From Oligoflexia bacterium (GTDB lineage: Bacteria; Bdellovibrionota_G; JANQFH01), in assembly GCA_028277945.1 (NCBI GenBank), contig JANQFH010000021.1:124001-188000 (forward strand): 64,000 nucleotides of DNA, in the 5' to 3' direction. The notes under the pieces were generated by a model, which had not been told where the DNA came from, searched no databases, and saw only the letters and a program-made list of their open reading frames with translations. Every line of letters begins with the position of its first letter. Position 1 is the stretch's first letter. This document shows positions 25,907 through 34,620 of this stretch, piece after piece. A program made the translations under genes and the position numbers.

Positions 25907-28093
25907 GTGAGAAAGTTGGCTACCAAGAGTCTGTTGTCGGCGCCAGTCGCGGTGATCTCTCTCAGCCTGGCCATACTGCTTGCCTGTGGTCAGAGCTTTG
26001 ACGATATCCGCGAGCTGCGGACGTTGGTGGTTAGTGTGCTTGATTTAGGCGAGTTTGAGCTTGCCAGCTCAACTTTTGAACAGCCACTACGGTTGTCACC
26101 TCAGGTGGCCTTAAACTTTCCGAGTGATCTTGGCAGCGCTGGTTCCGTGACTCTACTGATGCAACCGACAGAATCCTTAACTCAAGAGCACCTCTTTACG
26201 GTCGAAGTCGAGCAGGAGAGCAACAACAGTGCCAGCGGGGCGCAAGCACTGCCTACAACGACAGTCCAAGTAGACGGTAATATTAGCGATAGTGATGCTG
26301 GTTCGACAGTGGACGGTTCAACAGCCGAAGATTTCTTTTCGCTCTCTCATGGCACCACCGAGTCCCGTGTTGCCATGCTTACATCGCAGCTGACCACAGC
26401 CGACTTTGAACTTCTGGTGTTAGATGCACCTGGTACGACTGTGCTTGCCGATAGCCGCAGCGACGAGGATGGCAGTAGCAATGAAAGCGAGCTTGTTGAG
26501 TATGCAGCGGTTGCAGGCGAAACGCGTCTATTTGCCATCGACAAGGTGAGCAGCGACAGCATAGACGTTGGCTATCACCTATCTCATTGGCAGCTTGTAA
26601 TGGAGGTAGAACCCAATGACACTACGGCAACAGCTCAGAGTCTCAACGCCACTGGTGATCTTTTCCATGCGATTGATGGGGCGGCCGCAGCGGTCGATGT
26701 TGGTTCCAGCGTAAGCATCGAGGGAGACAGCAAAACAGTCGAAGACTTCTATCGTGTTACCGTACCACGCAACGCTTTGGTCGCATTTGCGCTACAGATG
26801 ACAAGCAAGCCTTTGCTGGGTGATCTTGATCTTTACGTCGTTCGGAGCGATACAAACGAACTGCTTGGCTCGTCGACCATTGATCAGTCAAGCTCCAGTG
26901 CCAATGTTGAGAGCTTCACTGTATTGCTGCCAGCAGATGTCGAGGTGTTTATTTTTGTTGATGCCGTTAGCGGTCTATCCGACTATCTCCTGGGTATTCA
27001 GGTGATCTCAGAGGCATTTGTCACCAAGCCACTGCTACTACTAAGCGGATTTGAGGATCCCGATGAGGTTCCTCTCTTTGCGTTGAGTTCGGAATGCACA
27101 TCAGCGAGTTTTGCCTCTGCTGATTGCAAGGTGCAGGATAATGGGCTGTTTAGTAAGCTTAATGAGTTCAGCAATGTTCTTAATCAGAGCGTGGGACTTG
27201 ATGCCCTATCCTTGCTGCTGCCAAACAACGATGTCTCTTTCCCTTTAGACGATGACAAAATAGTTGTAGCAGGAGATTATGGCGCGTTGTTTTCGGGCGT
27301 CTATCTTGACAATGCCACCGTAGACAGCGAGCATACACTGACTTCCGAGGTGAAGGCGTTGGTCAAGAAGGACAACGACATCAACTTTGGACTGCTGAAT
27401 ATAAATCTCTATTTTGTGGGTAATACGGTTGTTGATGCCGCCACTTCGGAGAGCGGGGTGCAACGCGTAGACGAAATCCTTGCAGGTATTGATACGATCT
27501 ATGCTCAAGTTGGCATTGAACTAGGGGAAGTAAAGCGTTTTAATTTAACGACAGCAGCAGCAGATAGTTTAGGCATAGATTTTGAGCTTACGGATGCAGA
27601 GAGCATTACCCTGCTTTTTGAAAATATCCAACGTGAAGAGGGTGTTATGAACATCTTTCTGGTTGAGTCCTTCTCCATTCCAGGGGTCGTGGGTCTTTCG
27701 CTTGGGATTCCAGGCCTTCCAGTTGTCGAAGGTTTTCCAACCAGTGCGGCAATCTTTGCTATGTTAACACCCATTGACCAACAGAGCGGCACGGAGCTCA
27801 ACATACTTAAACGGATTATTGCCCATGAGATAGGCCATTACCTTGGTCTCTACCATCCCACGGAGTCTGACGGAGAGGAATTTGATCCGCTTACCGATAC
27901 CGCTCAGTGCGGCACGGAAAACGATGCCAATGGCGATGGGTTTGTCACCCACTCAGAGTGTACGGACAAGGGTGCCGAGAATCTGATGTTCTGGGTTCTT
28001 CCAGATAATAATAATGATATTAATAATATAGATGGCATAACGCTCTCCGAGCAGCAGGGTTTTGTGATGCAGGTCAACCACTACGTGCGGTGA
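25907..28093 (+). CDS. Metzincin-type zinc protease lipoprotein with PPC-like repeats
   Basis: About 728 residues. The lipoprotein signal ends in AILLACGQ. I prefer the GTG at 25907, which has GAGG five bases upstream; an upstream TTG at 25889 is also open. Two copies of a PPC-like (pre-peptidase C-terminal) domain follow, at about 100-220 and 230-370, each with acidic E-x-N/D-N/D stretches (EQESNNSASGA, EVEPNDTTATA) and TAEDFFSL or TVEDFYRV. The catalytic domain near 560-725 has HEIGHYLGLYH, the HExxHxxGxxH zinc motif, and the downstream Met-turn in ENLMFW. It is probably a surface protease. The substrate is unknown. Confidence 0.82.
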   Translation: MRKLATKSLLSAPVAVISLSLAILLACGQSFDDIRELRTLVVSVLDLGEFELASSTFEQPLRLSPQVALNFPSDLGSAGSVTLLMQPTESLTQEHLFTVEVEQESNNSASGAQALPTTTVQVDGNISDSDAGSTVDGSTAEDFFSLSHGTTESRVAMLTSQLTTADFELLVLDAPGTTVLADSRSDEDGSSNESELVEYAAVAGETRLFAIDKVSSDSIDVGYHLSHWQLVMEVEPNDTTATAQSLNATGDLFHAIDGAAAAVDVGSSVSIEGDSKTVEDFYRVTVPRNALVAFALQMTSKPLLGDLDLYVVRSDTNELLGSSTIDQSSSSANVESFTVLLPADVEVFIFVDAVSGLSDYLLGIQVISEAFVTKPLLLLSGFEDPDEVPLFALSSECTSASFASADCKVQDNGLFSKLNEFSNVLNQSVGLDALSLLLPNNDVSFPLDDDKIVVAGDYGALFSGVYLDNATVDSEHTLTSEVKALVKKDNDINFGLLNINLYFVGNTVVDAATSESGVQRVDEILAGIDTIYAQVGIELGEVKRFNLTTAAADSLGIDFELTDAESITLLFENIQREEGVMNIFLVESFSIPGVVGLSLGIPGLPVVEGFPTSAAIFAMLTPIDQQSGTELNILKRIIAHEIGHYLGLYHPTESDGEEFDPLTDTAQCGTENDANGDGFVTHSECTDKGAENLMFWVLPDNNNDINNIDGITLSEQQGFVMQVNHYVR

Positions 28094-28097
28094 AGTG

Positions 28098-28676
28098 ATG
28101 CTAAGGCGTTCGTTATTGCTGCTGTTGATAATTTGTAGCCTTCTGGCTGTGAGCCCCCCACTGCGAAGCCAGAGCGGTGATCTACGGCAACGTATCATGC
28201 TGCTGTTGACTGCCTACCACCCACAGTTCAGCGCCCAAGACTGGCAGCAGCTTGGTGAGGATGCGCCCTTAGTCATGATGGCTATGGTTGATGAACTGGT
28301 AGAGGTGCGTAGTTGGCAGCTAAGGTTGCTGGACGGGCTCAAGTACTTTGCGCAGAAAGAGGTGATCGCCTTTCTAGAGGGGATTGCCGATGGTACTGGG
28401 GATTCTCTTTTACGCCGTCAGGCGGTGAGCTCATTGGTGTTTATGCGCGGTAGTGAAGAGATTCCGCGATTGCAGCGGTTGCTGTCGCAAGCATCTAGCC
28501 AGAATGATTGGCGGCTACGAGCGCGTATTTTGCAAGAGCTCGTTGATCTTGGTGATGAGAGCGGACTAAGGTTGGTAACACAACACCTGCGTCAAGAAAG
28601 CTCCGCCATCGTCCGCAGCCGTACGCAGCGTCTATTGCAACAGCGGTTTCGTCGCTTTGGTAGCTCTCCTCGTTAG
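28098..28676 (+). CDS. Exported HEAT-repeat-like protein
   Basis: About 193 residues. A signal peptide (LLLLLIICSLLAV) is followed by three or so helical repeats (LLRRQAVSSLVFMRG, RLRARILQELVDLGD, IVRSRTQRLLQQRF) of the HEAT/armadillo kind, normally used as protein interaction scaffolds. No catalytic motif. It begins just after the metzincin stop codon (27-base distance to the previous open frame is absent: GGTGA, then ATG), so it is likely the third gene of the barrel/metzincin unit. GTG at 28095 is an alternative start. Confidence 0.65.
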   Translation: MLRRSLLLLLIICSLLAVSPPLRSQSGDLRQRIMLLLTAYHPQFSAQDWQQLGEDAPLVMMAMVDELVEVRSWQLRLLDGLKYFAQKEVIAFLEGIADGTGDSLLRRQAVSSLVFMRGSEEIPRLQRLLSQASSQNDWRLRARILQELVDLGDESGLRLVTQHLRQESSAIVRSRTQRLLQQRFRRFGSSPR

Positions 28677-28683
28677 CCTCTGT

Positions 28684-29448
28684 TCAGAGTTGGGCGATGA
28701 AGATGTCATAAGCGAACTTGAGGATAATAAGGTTTACTACTAACAAAAAGAGCAAGCGTACGAAGCGACTACCACGAGCCATAGCCATTCTTGCGCCTAA
28801 TACACTACCAGCGAGATTGCAAATAGCCATGGGAATGGCGACGCCGTAGAGAATGTGATTCGTGCTGGCAAGATAGGTTAAAGCAGTAATGTTGGAAGCA
28901 ACATTGACAACTTTTGCAGTGGCTGTGGCGTTAAGAAAGTCAAAGCCTACGAAACTAACCAGAAGCAGAATCAGAATCGTGCTACTGCCAACAGGTACGA
29001 GCGCATCCTGAAAACCAAAAAAAACACCTAGGGTCAACGGGATAATAGTTAGTCGTAACGGTCCATACGGAAGTTGATGGACGGTACCAAAGTTTTTTCG
29101 CAGTAGAGTAAAGAGAGTCACGCAAACAAGAGCAATGAGAATAAGAAGACGTAGCAGACGATCTGGCAGGGCGACCATGACTACCGTGCCTAGCCAGGCA
29201 AAGAGCACTGTCGTTAGAGAGAGCAAGAGAACAATACGCCACTGCATTGGCAGCCGACGAATATACTGAATGGCCGCACCGAGCTGACCCGACACGGACG
29301 AGAATTTGTTAATACCGATAATGGTGGCAGCTGTAGTTTGCGGTAGCAGCACGAACAGCGCGGGCAGTTGCAACATGGCACCACCACCGGCGATGGCATC
29401 CATCCATCCAGCAGCAAAGGCAATGAAACAGAGTAACAGCAGCTCCAT
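28684..29448 (-). CDS. TSUP/TauE-type membrane transporter
   Basis: 254 residues with about eight transmembrane helices, arranged as two halves of the TauE/SafE (TSUP) fold. Typical conserved glycine/asparagine positions appear: FAAGWMDAIAGGGAMLQLPA and ATIIGINKFSSVSG in the first half, GFFGFQDALVPVGSSTIL-like in the second half. The family exports sulfite, sulfoacetate and other organic anions, and the specific substrate is not evident. It lies tail to tail with the HEAT protein (7-base gap) and is 17 bases from the thioesterase stop, same strand. Confidence 0.85.
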   Translation of the reverse strand: MELLLLCFIAFAAGWMDAIAGGGAMLQLPALFVLLPQTTAATIIGINKFSSVSGQLGAAIQYIRRLPMQWRIVLLLSLTTVLFAWLGTVVMVALPDRLLRLLILIALVCVTLFTLLRKNFGTVHQLPYGPLRLTIIPLTLGVFFGFQDALVPVGSSTILILLLVSFVGFDFLNATATAKVVNVASNITALTYLASTNHILYGVAIPMAICNLAGSVLGARMAMARGSRFVRLLFLLVVNLIILKFAYDIFIAQL

Positions 29449-29465
29449 CTAGGAGATCGTAGTGG

Positions 29466-29963
29466 TTAGGAGGTGCAAATCTGCTGAGATAGTTTGAGTC
29501 GTTTGAGACGTTCCTCACGCCGCTTCTTTGCCGCGGCGTAGCGTTGCATCTCCCTTTCGGTTTCAGGCACAATGGGCGGCACCTTGACCGGCTTGCCCTC
29601 CTTGTCAACAGCAACGAAGGTGGTATAGGCGACCAGCGTTTGCTGTTTTTTCACCTTACTGGGGCTTTCTGCAAACACCCTGACTTCGACCTCCATACTC
29701 GTGTTTCCACAGTAAGTGACCTCAGCAACGATGTTGACAATGTTGCCAAGCCTAATGGGGTGGAGAAAGTGGAGATCGTCAATGGAGGCCGTGACTACGC
29801 CTTTATGGCAATGTCGTTTCGCTGAGATTGCTGCTGCTATGTCAATCCACTGCATCACCTTGCCACCGAATATGGTGCCATGAAGATTCGTGTCTCCTGG
29901 GAGTACCAAGTGAGTGGCGTGAACACGGGAGTTGCTGACCGTATGCTTTTTGGTCTTGGGCAT
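29466..29963 (-). CDS. Acyl-CoA thioesterase, hotdog fold
   Basis: 165 residues. A single hotdog domain with THLVLPGDTNLHGTIFGG and MQWIDIAAAI, followed by FLHPIRLGNIVNI and EVRVFAE, the layout of YciA/ACOT-type thioesterases; the GTIFGG and catalytic Asp (WID) are present. It hydrolyses acyl-CoA esters of unspecified chain length in the cytoplasm. The last 30 residues are a basic helix (REMQRYAAAKKRREERLKR). It is divergent from ispH, whose promoter must lie in the 58-base gap. Confidence 0.88.
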   Translation of the reverse strand: MPKTKKHTVSNSRVHATHLVLPGDTNLHGTIFGGKVMQWIDIAAAISAKRHCHKGVVTASIDDLHFLHPIRLGNIVNIVAEVTYCGNTSMEVEVRVFAESPSKVKKQQTLVAYTTFVAVDKEGKPVKVPPIVPETEREMQRYAAAKKRREERLKRLKLSQQICTS

Positions 29964-30021
29964 GGGTTGATCTTTTTTGCTCTTCTGTTATAGATTGAGT
30001 TTATAATAAGTTCAAGAAGAT

Positions 30022-30885
30022 ATGAGTGACAAACAGCAAAAGTTGCAGATAAACATCGCCCGCACGGCTGGATTTTGCTTTGGTGTTAAGCGGGCTGTAG
30101 ACATGGCCACGGATAATGCCAAAGCCGGTAAAAAGGTCTACATGCTTGGCCACATAGTTCACAATGAGCTTGTGGTTGACCGCTTGAAACGCCAAGGGAT
30201 CCGTTTTGTCGATCAACTAGATGAGATTGATTCTGACGGTACACTGATGATCCGGGCTCACGGTACGGTGCCGGAGACCTACACAGATGCTGAGGCAAAA
30301 GATCTTGAGGTTGTGGATGCAACTTGTCCGATGGTATTGGAGATCCACCACTTGGTCAAGGAGCTTGCCGACGATGGCTATCGTATTATTATTATCGGAG
30401 ATCACGACCATCAGGAAGTGAAAGGGATCGCCGGACAGGTAGAAGATCCTATTATTGTTGCCAATCCCGAAGAAGTTAACCAGCGTCTGCCGCACATTTT
30501 GAAGAAAGCAGGTGTGGTCGTACAGTCGACGCAAAACATTTTTAATGTGCAGGCAATTGTCCGAGAGTTGGTGCCCCGTGTACAAAATCTACATGTTGTC
30601 AACACCATCTGTGGCCCAACCAAGTCGCATCAGAAAGAGATTCACAAGATGCCGAATGACAACGACGTCATTATTATTGTGGGTTCCTTTATGAGTGCCA
30701 ATACCAAGAGATTGACTTCAATTTCAAAAGAGCTCAACCCTCGTACCTATCAGGTAGAAAAAGCCGCTGACATTCAACCCGAGTGGTTTCAGGGTGCAGA
30801 GACTGTAGGTGTTTCTGCAGGCGCATCGACTCCGGACTGGCTCATTGAAGAGGTGGTTGAGCGACTACAGAGCATCGCTGCTTAA
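30022..30885 (+). CDS. ispH: 4-hydroxy-3-methylbut-2-enyl diphosphate reductase
   Basis: 287 residues. The last MEP-pathway enzyme, making IPP and DMAPP with a 4Fe-4S cluster. The three cluster cysteines are C19 (AGFCFGVKRAV), C102 (DATCPMV) and C197 (NTICGPTKSHQ). The substrate-binding histidines are in LGHIVHNE and GDHDHQEVKG, with SANTKRL and SAGASTPDW close to the C-terminus. Length and motif order match IspH. The TTTATAATAA stretch at about 29999-30008 is a likely -10. Together with dxs at 17.5 kb it shows the MEP route is used. Confidence 0.96.
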   Translation: MSDKQQKLQINIARTAGFCFGVKRAVDMATDNAKAGKKVYMLGHIVHNELVVDRLKRQGIRFVDQLDEIDSDGTLMIRAHGTVPETYTDAEAKDLEVVDATCPMVLEIHHLVKELADDGYRIIIIGDHDHQEVKGIAGQVEDPIIVANPEEVNQRLPHILKKAGVVVQSTQNIFNVQAIVRELVPRVQNLHVVNTICGPTKSHQKEIHKMPNDNDVIIIVGSFMSANTKRLTSISKELNPRTYQVEKAADIQPEWFQGAETVGVSAGASTPDWLIEEVVERLQSIAA

Positions 30886-30941
30886 AACTCTTCTACTGCT
30901 TCCCCGCAATGTTGTGTTTAGCAAAAACTTTGAAGACGATA

Positions 30942-31805
30942 TTAGTTACTGTCGATGTCACGATCTTCTATTTTAAGCGTGCCGACTTGCGGTTTCATTT
31001 TTTCAGCGAGCCAGTGGGCGATGGCAACGCTGCGATGCTTGCCTCCAGTACAGCCGATGGCAATGTGTAGATAGGCCTTACCCTCTTCAAGGTAGAGGGG
31101 CACGAGGTACTGGACAATGTCGAGAAGCTTGTCTCTGAAGCTGCCGGCTGTCTCTGAGGTGAAGATATACTCCTGAACCTTGTTGTCTAAACCGGTAAGG
31201 TGGCGAAACTCATTGCGAAAGAAGGGGTTGGGCAGAAAGCGCACGTCGAACACGAGGTCAGCATCTCGTGGCAGACCGTAGCGGAAGCCAAAGCTCGTAA
31301 TACGCACAGCCATCTTTTTGCGACTACCAGATTTTCCCAAAAAGGTCTGTGACAGCCGATCTTTGAGTTGGTGAATATTGTAATCAGAAGTGTCAATGAC
31401 GAGGTCGCTTATTTCACGTATCTCTTTGAGAATTGCCTGTTCTTTGGCAATGCCGACCGCGGGTGAGTCGTCTGGACTTAGTGGGTGTTTACGGCGGGTT
31501 TCGCTGTAACGTCGGGATAGAACCTCTTCAGCTGCTTCGAGGTATATGAGGTCGACCTGATGTTGTTGTCGACGAAGGTTTTCAACCGTTTGTGGTAATA
31601 GGTTAATGGTATTGCCAATTCGCGCATCCATAACCATGGCAATTTTTTGGATACCCTCACGGCTCTGTGATGTTAGGTGGAGAAAATCATCTACCAGAGG
31701 CACAGGCAGGTTATCGATGGTAAAATAACCCATGTCCTCGAAACACTTTGTCGCAGTGCTTTTGCCTGAACCGGAGAGCCCTGTGATGATGGCTAGGCGC
31801 AGCAT
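30942..31805 (-). CDS. rapZ: RNase adapter protein RapZ
   Basis: 287 residues from the ATG at 31805; a TTG two codons earlier is open but less likely. Walker A GLSGSGKST in the first 20 residues and the C-terminal conserved GCTGGKHRSV mark RapZ/YvcJ, a nucleotide-binding protein that controls small RNA turnover or cell-wall amino-sugar metabolism, depending on the lineage. It follows hpf immediately on the same strand, the usual rpoN-hpf-rapZ order in Proteobacteria. Confidence 0.94.
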   Translation of the reverse strand: MLRLAIITGLSGSGKSTATKCFEDMGYFTIDNLPVPLVDDFLHLTSQSREGIQKIAMVMDARIGNTINLLPQTVENLRRQQHQVDLIYLEAAEEVLSRRYSETRRKHPLSPDDSPAVGIAKEQAILKEIREISDLVIDTSDYNIHQLKDRLSQTFLGKSGSRKKMAVRITSFGFRYGLPRDADLVFDVRFLPNPFFRNEFRHLTGLDNKVQEYIFTSETAGSFRDKLLDIVQYLVPLYLEEGKAYLHIAIGCTGGKHRSVAIAHWLAEKMKPQVGTLKIEDRDIDSN

Positions 31806-31811
31806 AGGCAA

Positions 31812-32132
31812 TTAGGATTGCGTCGGAATAGAATGCTGTCCGCTCTTAGCGCCTTTTACCTTGTCTTTGTGCCTTCTCGCTGCCTTGTTGAGTTTGTCTA
31901 CAACACTATCAATGGAAGCGTACATGTCTTCTAGCTGTTCTTCGCAGTGTATGGAGAACTGTTTCGACTGCAGGTTGATTTCAACAGACTGCAAATAGCG
32001 TTCTACAGAGAGAACGACGTGCGCTTCAACAGGCTGGTGGAGATATTTTTCAATTTTAGCAAGCTTTTCATGAATGTAATTTTTGAGCGCTTCTGTAGGT
32101 TGTATTTGCCTAAAGGTAATCGTTATTTTCAT
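31812..32132 (-). CDS. hpf: Ribosome hibernation-promoting factor (short form)
   Basis: 106 residues, the short HPF form. The sigma-54 modulation/ribosome-hibernation fold is visible: ITFRQIQPTEALKNYIHEKL, the beta strand HVVLSVERYLQSVEINL, then DMYASIDSVVDKL and a basic tail (ARRHKDKVKG). HPF binds the 30S subunit to stabilise inactive 100S ribosomes. It is in the rpoN-hpf-rapZ operon, 11 bases after rpoN. Confidence 0.93.
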   Translation of the reverse strand: MKITITFRQIQPTEALKNYIHEKLAKIEKYLHQPVEAHVVLSVERYLQSVEINLQSKQFSIHCEEQLEDMYASIDSVVDKLNKAARRHKDKVKGAKSGQHSIPTQS

Positions 32133-32143
32133 ATCACGTTTCC

Positions 32144-33571
32144 TTAAAATAGTTTTTTGCGTTTTGAAGAGGAAAGAACTCCCATCATTTCTCTATATTT
32201 TGCAACCGTCCGTCTAGCAATGTTAATATTAGACTGCCTGAGCATTTCGACGATTTCCTGGTCACTGAGGGGCTTTCTCGCATCTTCTTGGCTGATAAGA
32301 CTGCGGATCTTTTCCTTAACGCTTTCGGAGGCGACACTCGCTGCCCCATCTGTCTTACGAATACCACTATTGAAGAAAAACTTGAGCTCGTAGATTCCCT
32401 GTGGCGTATGGATATACTTGTTTGACGTCACTCGGCTGACTGTTGACTCGTGCATGCTAATGTCATCGGCCACGTCTTTCAGCACCATAGGACGGAGGTA
32501 ACCGATACCCTTAGTTAAGAATTCCTTTTGGAAGCGTATGATACTTTCAGTCACTCGATATATGGTGCGCTGACGCTGATGGATGCTGCGGATAAGCCAG
32601 AGCGCTGACCGCATCTTATCATTGACATACTCTTTTGCCATTTTTGACGTGTGGTTGCCCCTTAAGAGCTTTTGGTAGAAGCCGCTAATGCGAAGCTTCG
32701 GCATTCCGTCTTCATTTTGGGCAATGACAAATTCGTCACCTACTTTATAGACGTAGATATCAGGAGTTATGTACTGGCCACTTTCATCGTAGAACGGCCT
32801 ACCTGGTTTTGGCTCTAACTCAGAGATGAGCTTGGCTGCGCTGACGACCTTTTCCACGGGTACCTTTAGGGCACGGGCGATGGCCGGATAATTGCGCTTT
32901 TCTAGTTCCTTCATGTGTTGGGAGACAATCTTTTGTGTCAGCTCCGGAGAGGTCAGCTTTCTCGTCTGAATGAGCAGGCACTCTCGTAGATCACGAGCGC
33001 CGACACCGAGGGGATCAAACTCCTGCACACGGTGAAGAATGTTCTCGGCAAATTCACGCGTGACACCCTCCTTACTGGCAATGTCTTCTAGGTTGTTGCG
33101 TAGATAGCCATTGTCGTCAATATTACCGATGATACGCATACCAACACGCTGCTCATCGGCATCAAAACGGGCAAGGTGCAGCTGCCATAAGAGGTGTTCG
33201 GTCAGGGTGGGGCGTTTGGTCAGAGAGGCCTCAAACGGCGGCAGGTCATCATCGACGTACTTGGGGCTACCTGAAGGTGGCACCGAATAGCTCTGCAGAT
33301 AATTTTCCCAATTAAAATCATCCGTTCCTTCACCTTTACCCTCAAGCTCCTGGGGCTTGTCGCTGCTGCTGTCGTCGGCCTGCGCCGCAGGCTCCTCTGT
33401 CTCCGGAGGTTCGACATTGTCTTCAAGCACGGGATTATCGAGAAGCTCCTCACGAATGTGCTCGACAAGCTCAAGACGATTGAGCTGCAACAGCTTGATG
33501 GCCTGCTGCAGCTGCGGCGTCATAACCAGTTGTTGGCTCAATTTCAGTGTCTGTTTGATTTCAATCGCCAT
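32144..33571 (-). CDS. rpoN: RNA polymerase sigma-54 factor
   Basis: 475 residues. Region I: LKLSQQLVMTPQLQQAIKLL (activator-responsive, Gln-rich). An acidic linker follows, with EETEEPAAQADDSSS-like content around 55-85. The core-binding and DNA-binding parts include the HTH segment (ADDISMHESTVSRVTSNKY), and the RpoN box is ARRTVAKYRE near the C-terminus. It recruits RNA polymerase to -24/-12 promoters such as that at 2802-2817. The operon continues into hpf and rapZ. Confidence 0.96.
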   Translation of the reverse strand: MAIEIKQTLKLSQQLVMTPQLQQAIKLLQLNRLELVEHIREELLDNPVLEDNVEPPETEEPAAQADDSSSDKPQELEGKGEGTDDFNWENYLQSYSVPPSGSPKYVDDDLPPFEASLTKRPTLTEHLLWQLHLARFDADEQRVGMRIIGNIDDNGYLRNNLEDIASKEGVTREFAENILHRVQEFDPLGVGARDLRECLLIQTRKLTSPELTQKIVSQHMKELEKRNYPAIARALKVPVEKVVSAAKLISELEPKPGRPFYDESGQYITPDIYVYKVGDEFVIAQNEDGMPKLRISGFYQKLLRGNHTSKMAKEYVNDKMRSALWLIRSIHQRQRTIYRVTESIIRFQKEFLTKGIGYLRPMVLKDVADDISMHESTVSRVTSNKYIHTPQGIYELKFFFNSGIRKTDGAASVASESVKEKIRSLISQEDARKPLSDQEIVEMLRQSNINIARRTVAKYREMMGVLSSSKRKKLF

Positions 33572-33667
33572 TGACGCGCCGCTCCTTCCGCATTCCCTTA
33601 GGCTATGGTATGGCAGGATCAGAGTGTTTTAAATAGGTTACCTGGGCACTGCAATGATTATACCATA

Positions 33668-34576
33668 ATGAAAATCCAATACTCAATCGCTATTCCGTGG
33701 AGTCTTGGCAAAACGGCTGCCAAAGCGGCAATGCTGGCGCTTTCACTTTTTCTGCAGTTTATCCCCATCAAAACCGCCACGTCTGCCAGCAAATGGGTTG
33801 AAGACGATTTTGGTCAGCGGCTAAGGCTCGATAGACCACCCAGCCGGGTCATCTCCCTAGCTCCGAGCATTACCGAGGCTATTTTTGCATTGGGGCAGGA
33901 GGGGCGCCTGGTGGGAGTGACCAGCTTCTGCAACCATCCGCCTGCGGCACGACGGGTGGCAAAGGTCGGTGGCATTCTCGATTTTAATCTGGAGAAGATC
34001 GTTGCCTTGCAGCCGCAACTCATCCTGGCGCTTGCATCCGGGAGTACCAAGCGCCAGGTGGCGCTGCTACGCAAAGCTGTAGCCCCGGTGGTGTTGACCT
34101 ATCGGGTAGAGAGCCTTGAAGATCTCTACCAGCTCTTGTTTCGATTGGGTGAAATCTTTGCGATCAAACCAAGGGCCAGGAAAGAGGTCGATACAATCCG
34201 TAAGGTAGTGACCAAGATAAAGCGACTGAGTCGCAAATCTGCAGGGGTAGCGACTCTGTTCCTGGTGGGTTGCCGTCCTAACATTGGCGTTGGCAAGCAG
34301 ACTTTTATTCACGAGTGGATTGGCATTGCTGGCGGCTACAACGTCTTGGGTGCCATGCCAGGTTATCCTGTGGTCAACCCTGAATGGCTCGTCAAGTATC
34401 AGCCACGCCGTATCCTCATAAGCAATGTTAACCTAGGCTCAGCTTGTGATACGTTCCAATCCCAGGCAAAGAAGCTCATCCATGCCGATGTCCAGTTTGT
34501 CGATGCAGACCTGTTTCAACGACCTGGTCCACGTGCGGCTACGGCTATCCGACAACTCTATCAGTTATTACATTAA
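33668..34576 (+). CDS. BtuF-like periplasmic binding protein
   Basis: About 302 residues from the ATG at 33668, which gives a signal peptide (AAMLALSLFLQFIPIKTATSA-like core, cleaved after ATSA). The rest is a class III substrate-binding fold: RVISLAPSITEAIFALGQ, VGGILDFNLEKIVALQPQL, FIHEWIGIAGGYNVLG and a C-terminal helix. This family binds vitamin B12, heme or siderophores; the specificity here is unknown. No permease or ATPase gene is adjacent. The transporter partners are probably elsewhere. Confidence 0.82.
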   Translation: MKIQYSIAIPWSLGKTAAKAAMLALSLFLQFIPIKTATSASKWVEDDFGQRLRLDRPPSRVISLAPSITEAIFALGQEGRLVGVTSFCNHPPAARRVAKVGGILDFNLEKIVALQPQLILALASGSTKRQVALLRKAVAPVVLTYRVESLEDLYQLLFRLGEIFAIKPRARKEVDTIRKVVTKIKRLSRKSAGVATLFLVGCRPNIGVGKQTFIHEWIGIAGGYNVLGAMPGYPVVNPEWLVKYQPRRILISNVNLGSACDTFQSQAKKLIHADVQFVDADLFQRPGPRAATAIRQLYQLLH

Positions 34577-34577
34577 G

Positions 34578-34607
34578 TTGCTGAAATCGACAGCCGCGGC
34601 TTATAAT
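34578..34607 (+). promoter_or_regulatory. Sigma-70-type promoter for the cNMP-FHA gene
   Basis: TTGCTG at 34578-34583 and a consensus TATAAT at 34602-34607 are 18 bases apart. Initiation near 34614 gives a leader of about seven bases before the ATG at 34621. This is the best -10 in this part of the window. Confidence 0.6.
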
Positions 34608-34620
34608 ATAAGATTAGAAA

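Noticed and set aside
25570-26001. 143-codon plus-strand frame overlapping the barrel and metzincin genes
   Set aside because: It is a shadow of two well supported genes in another frame and has no domain.
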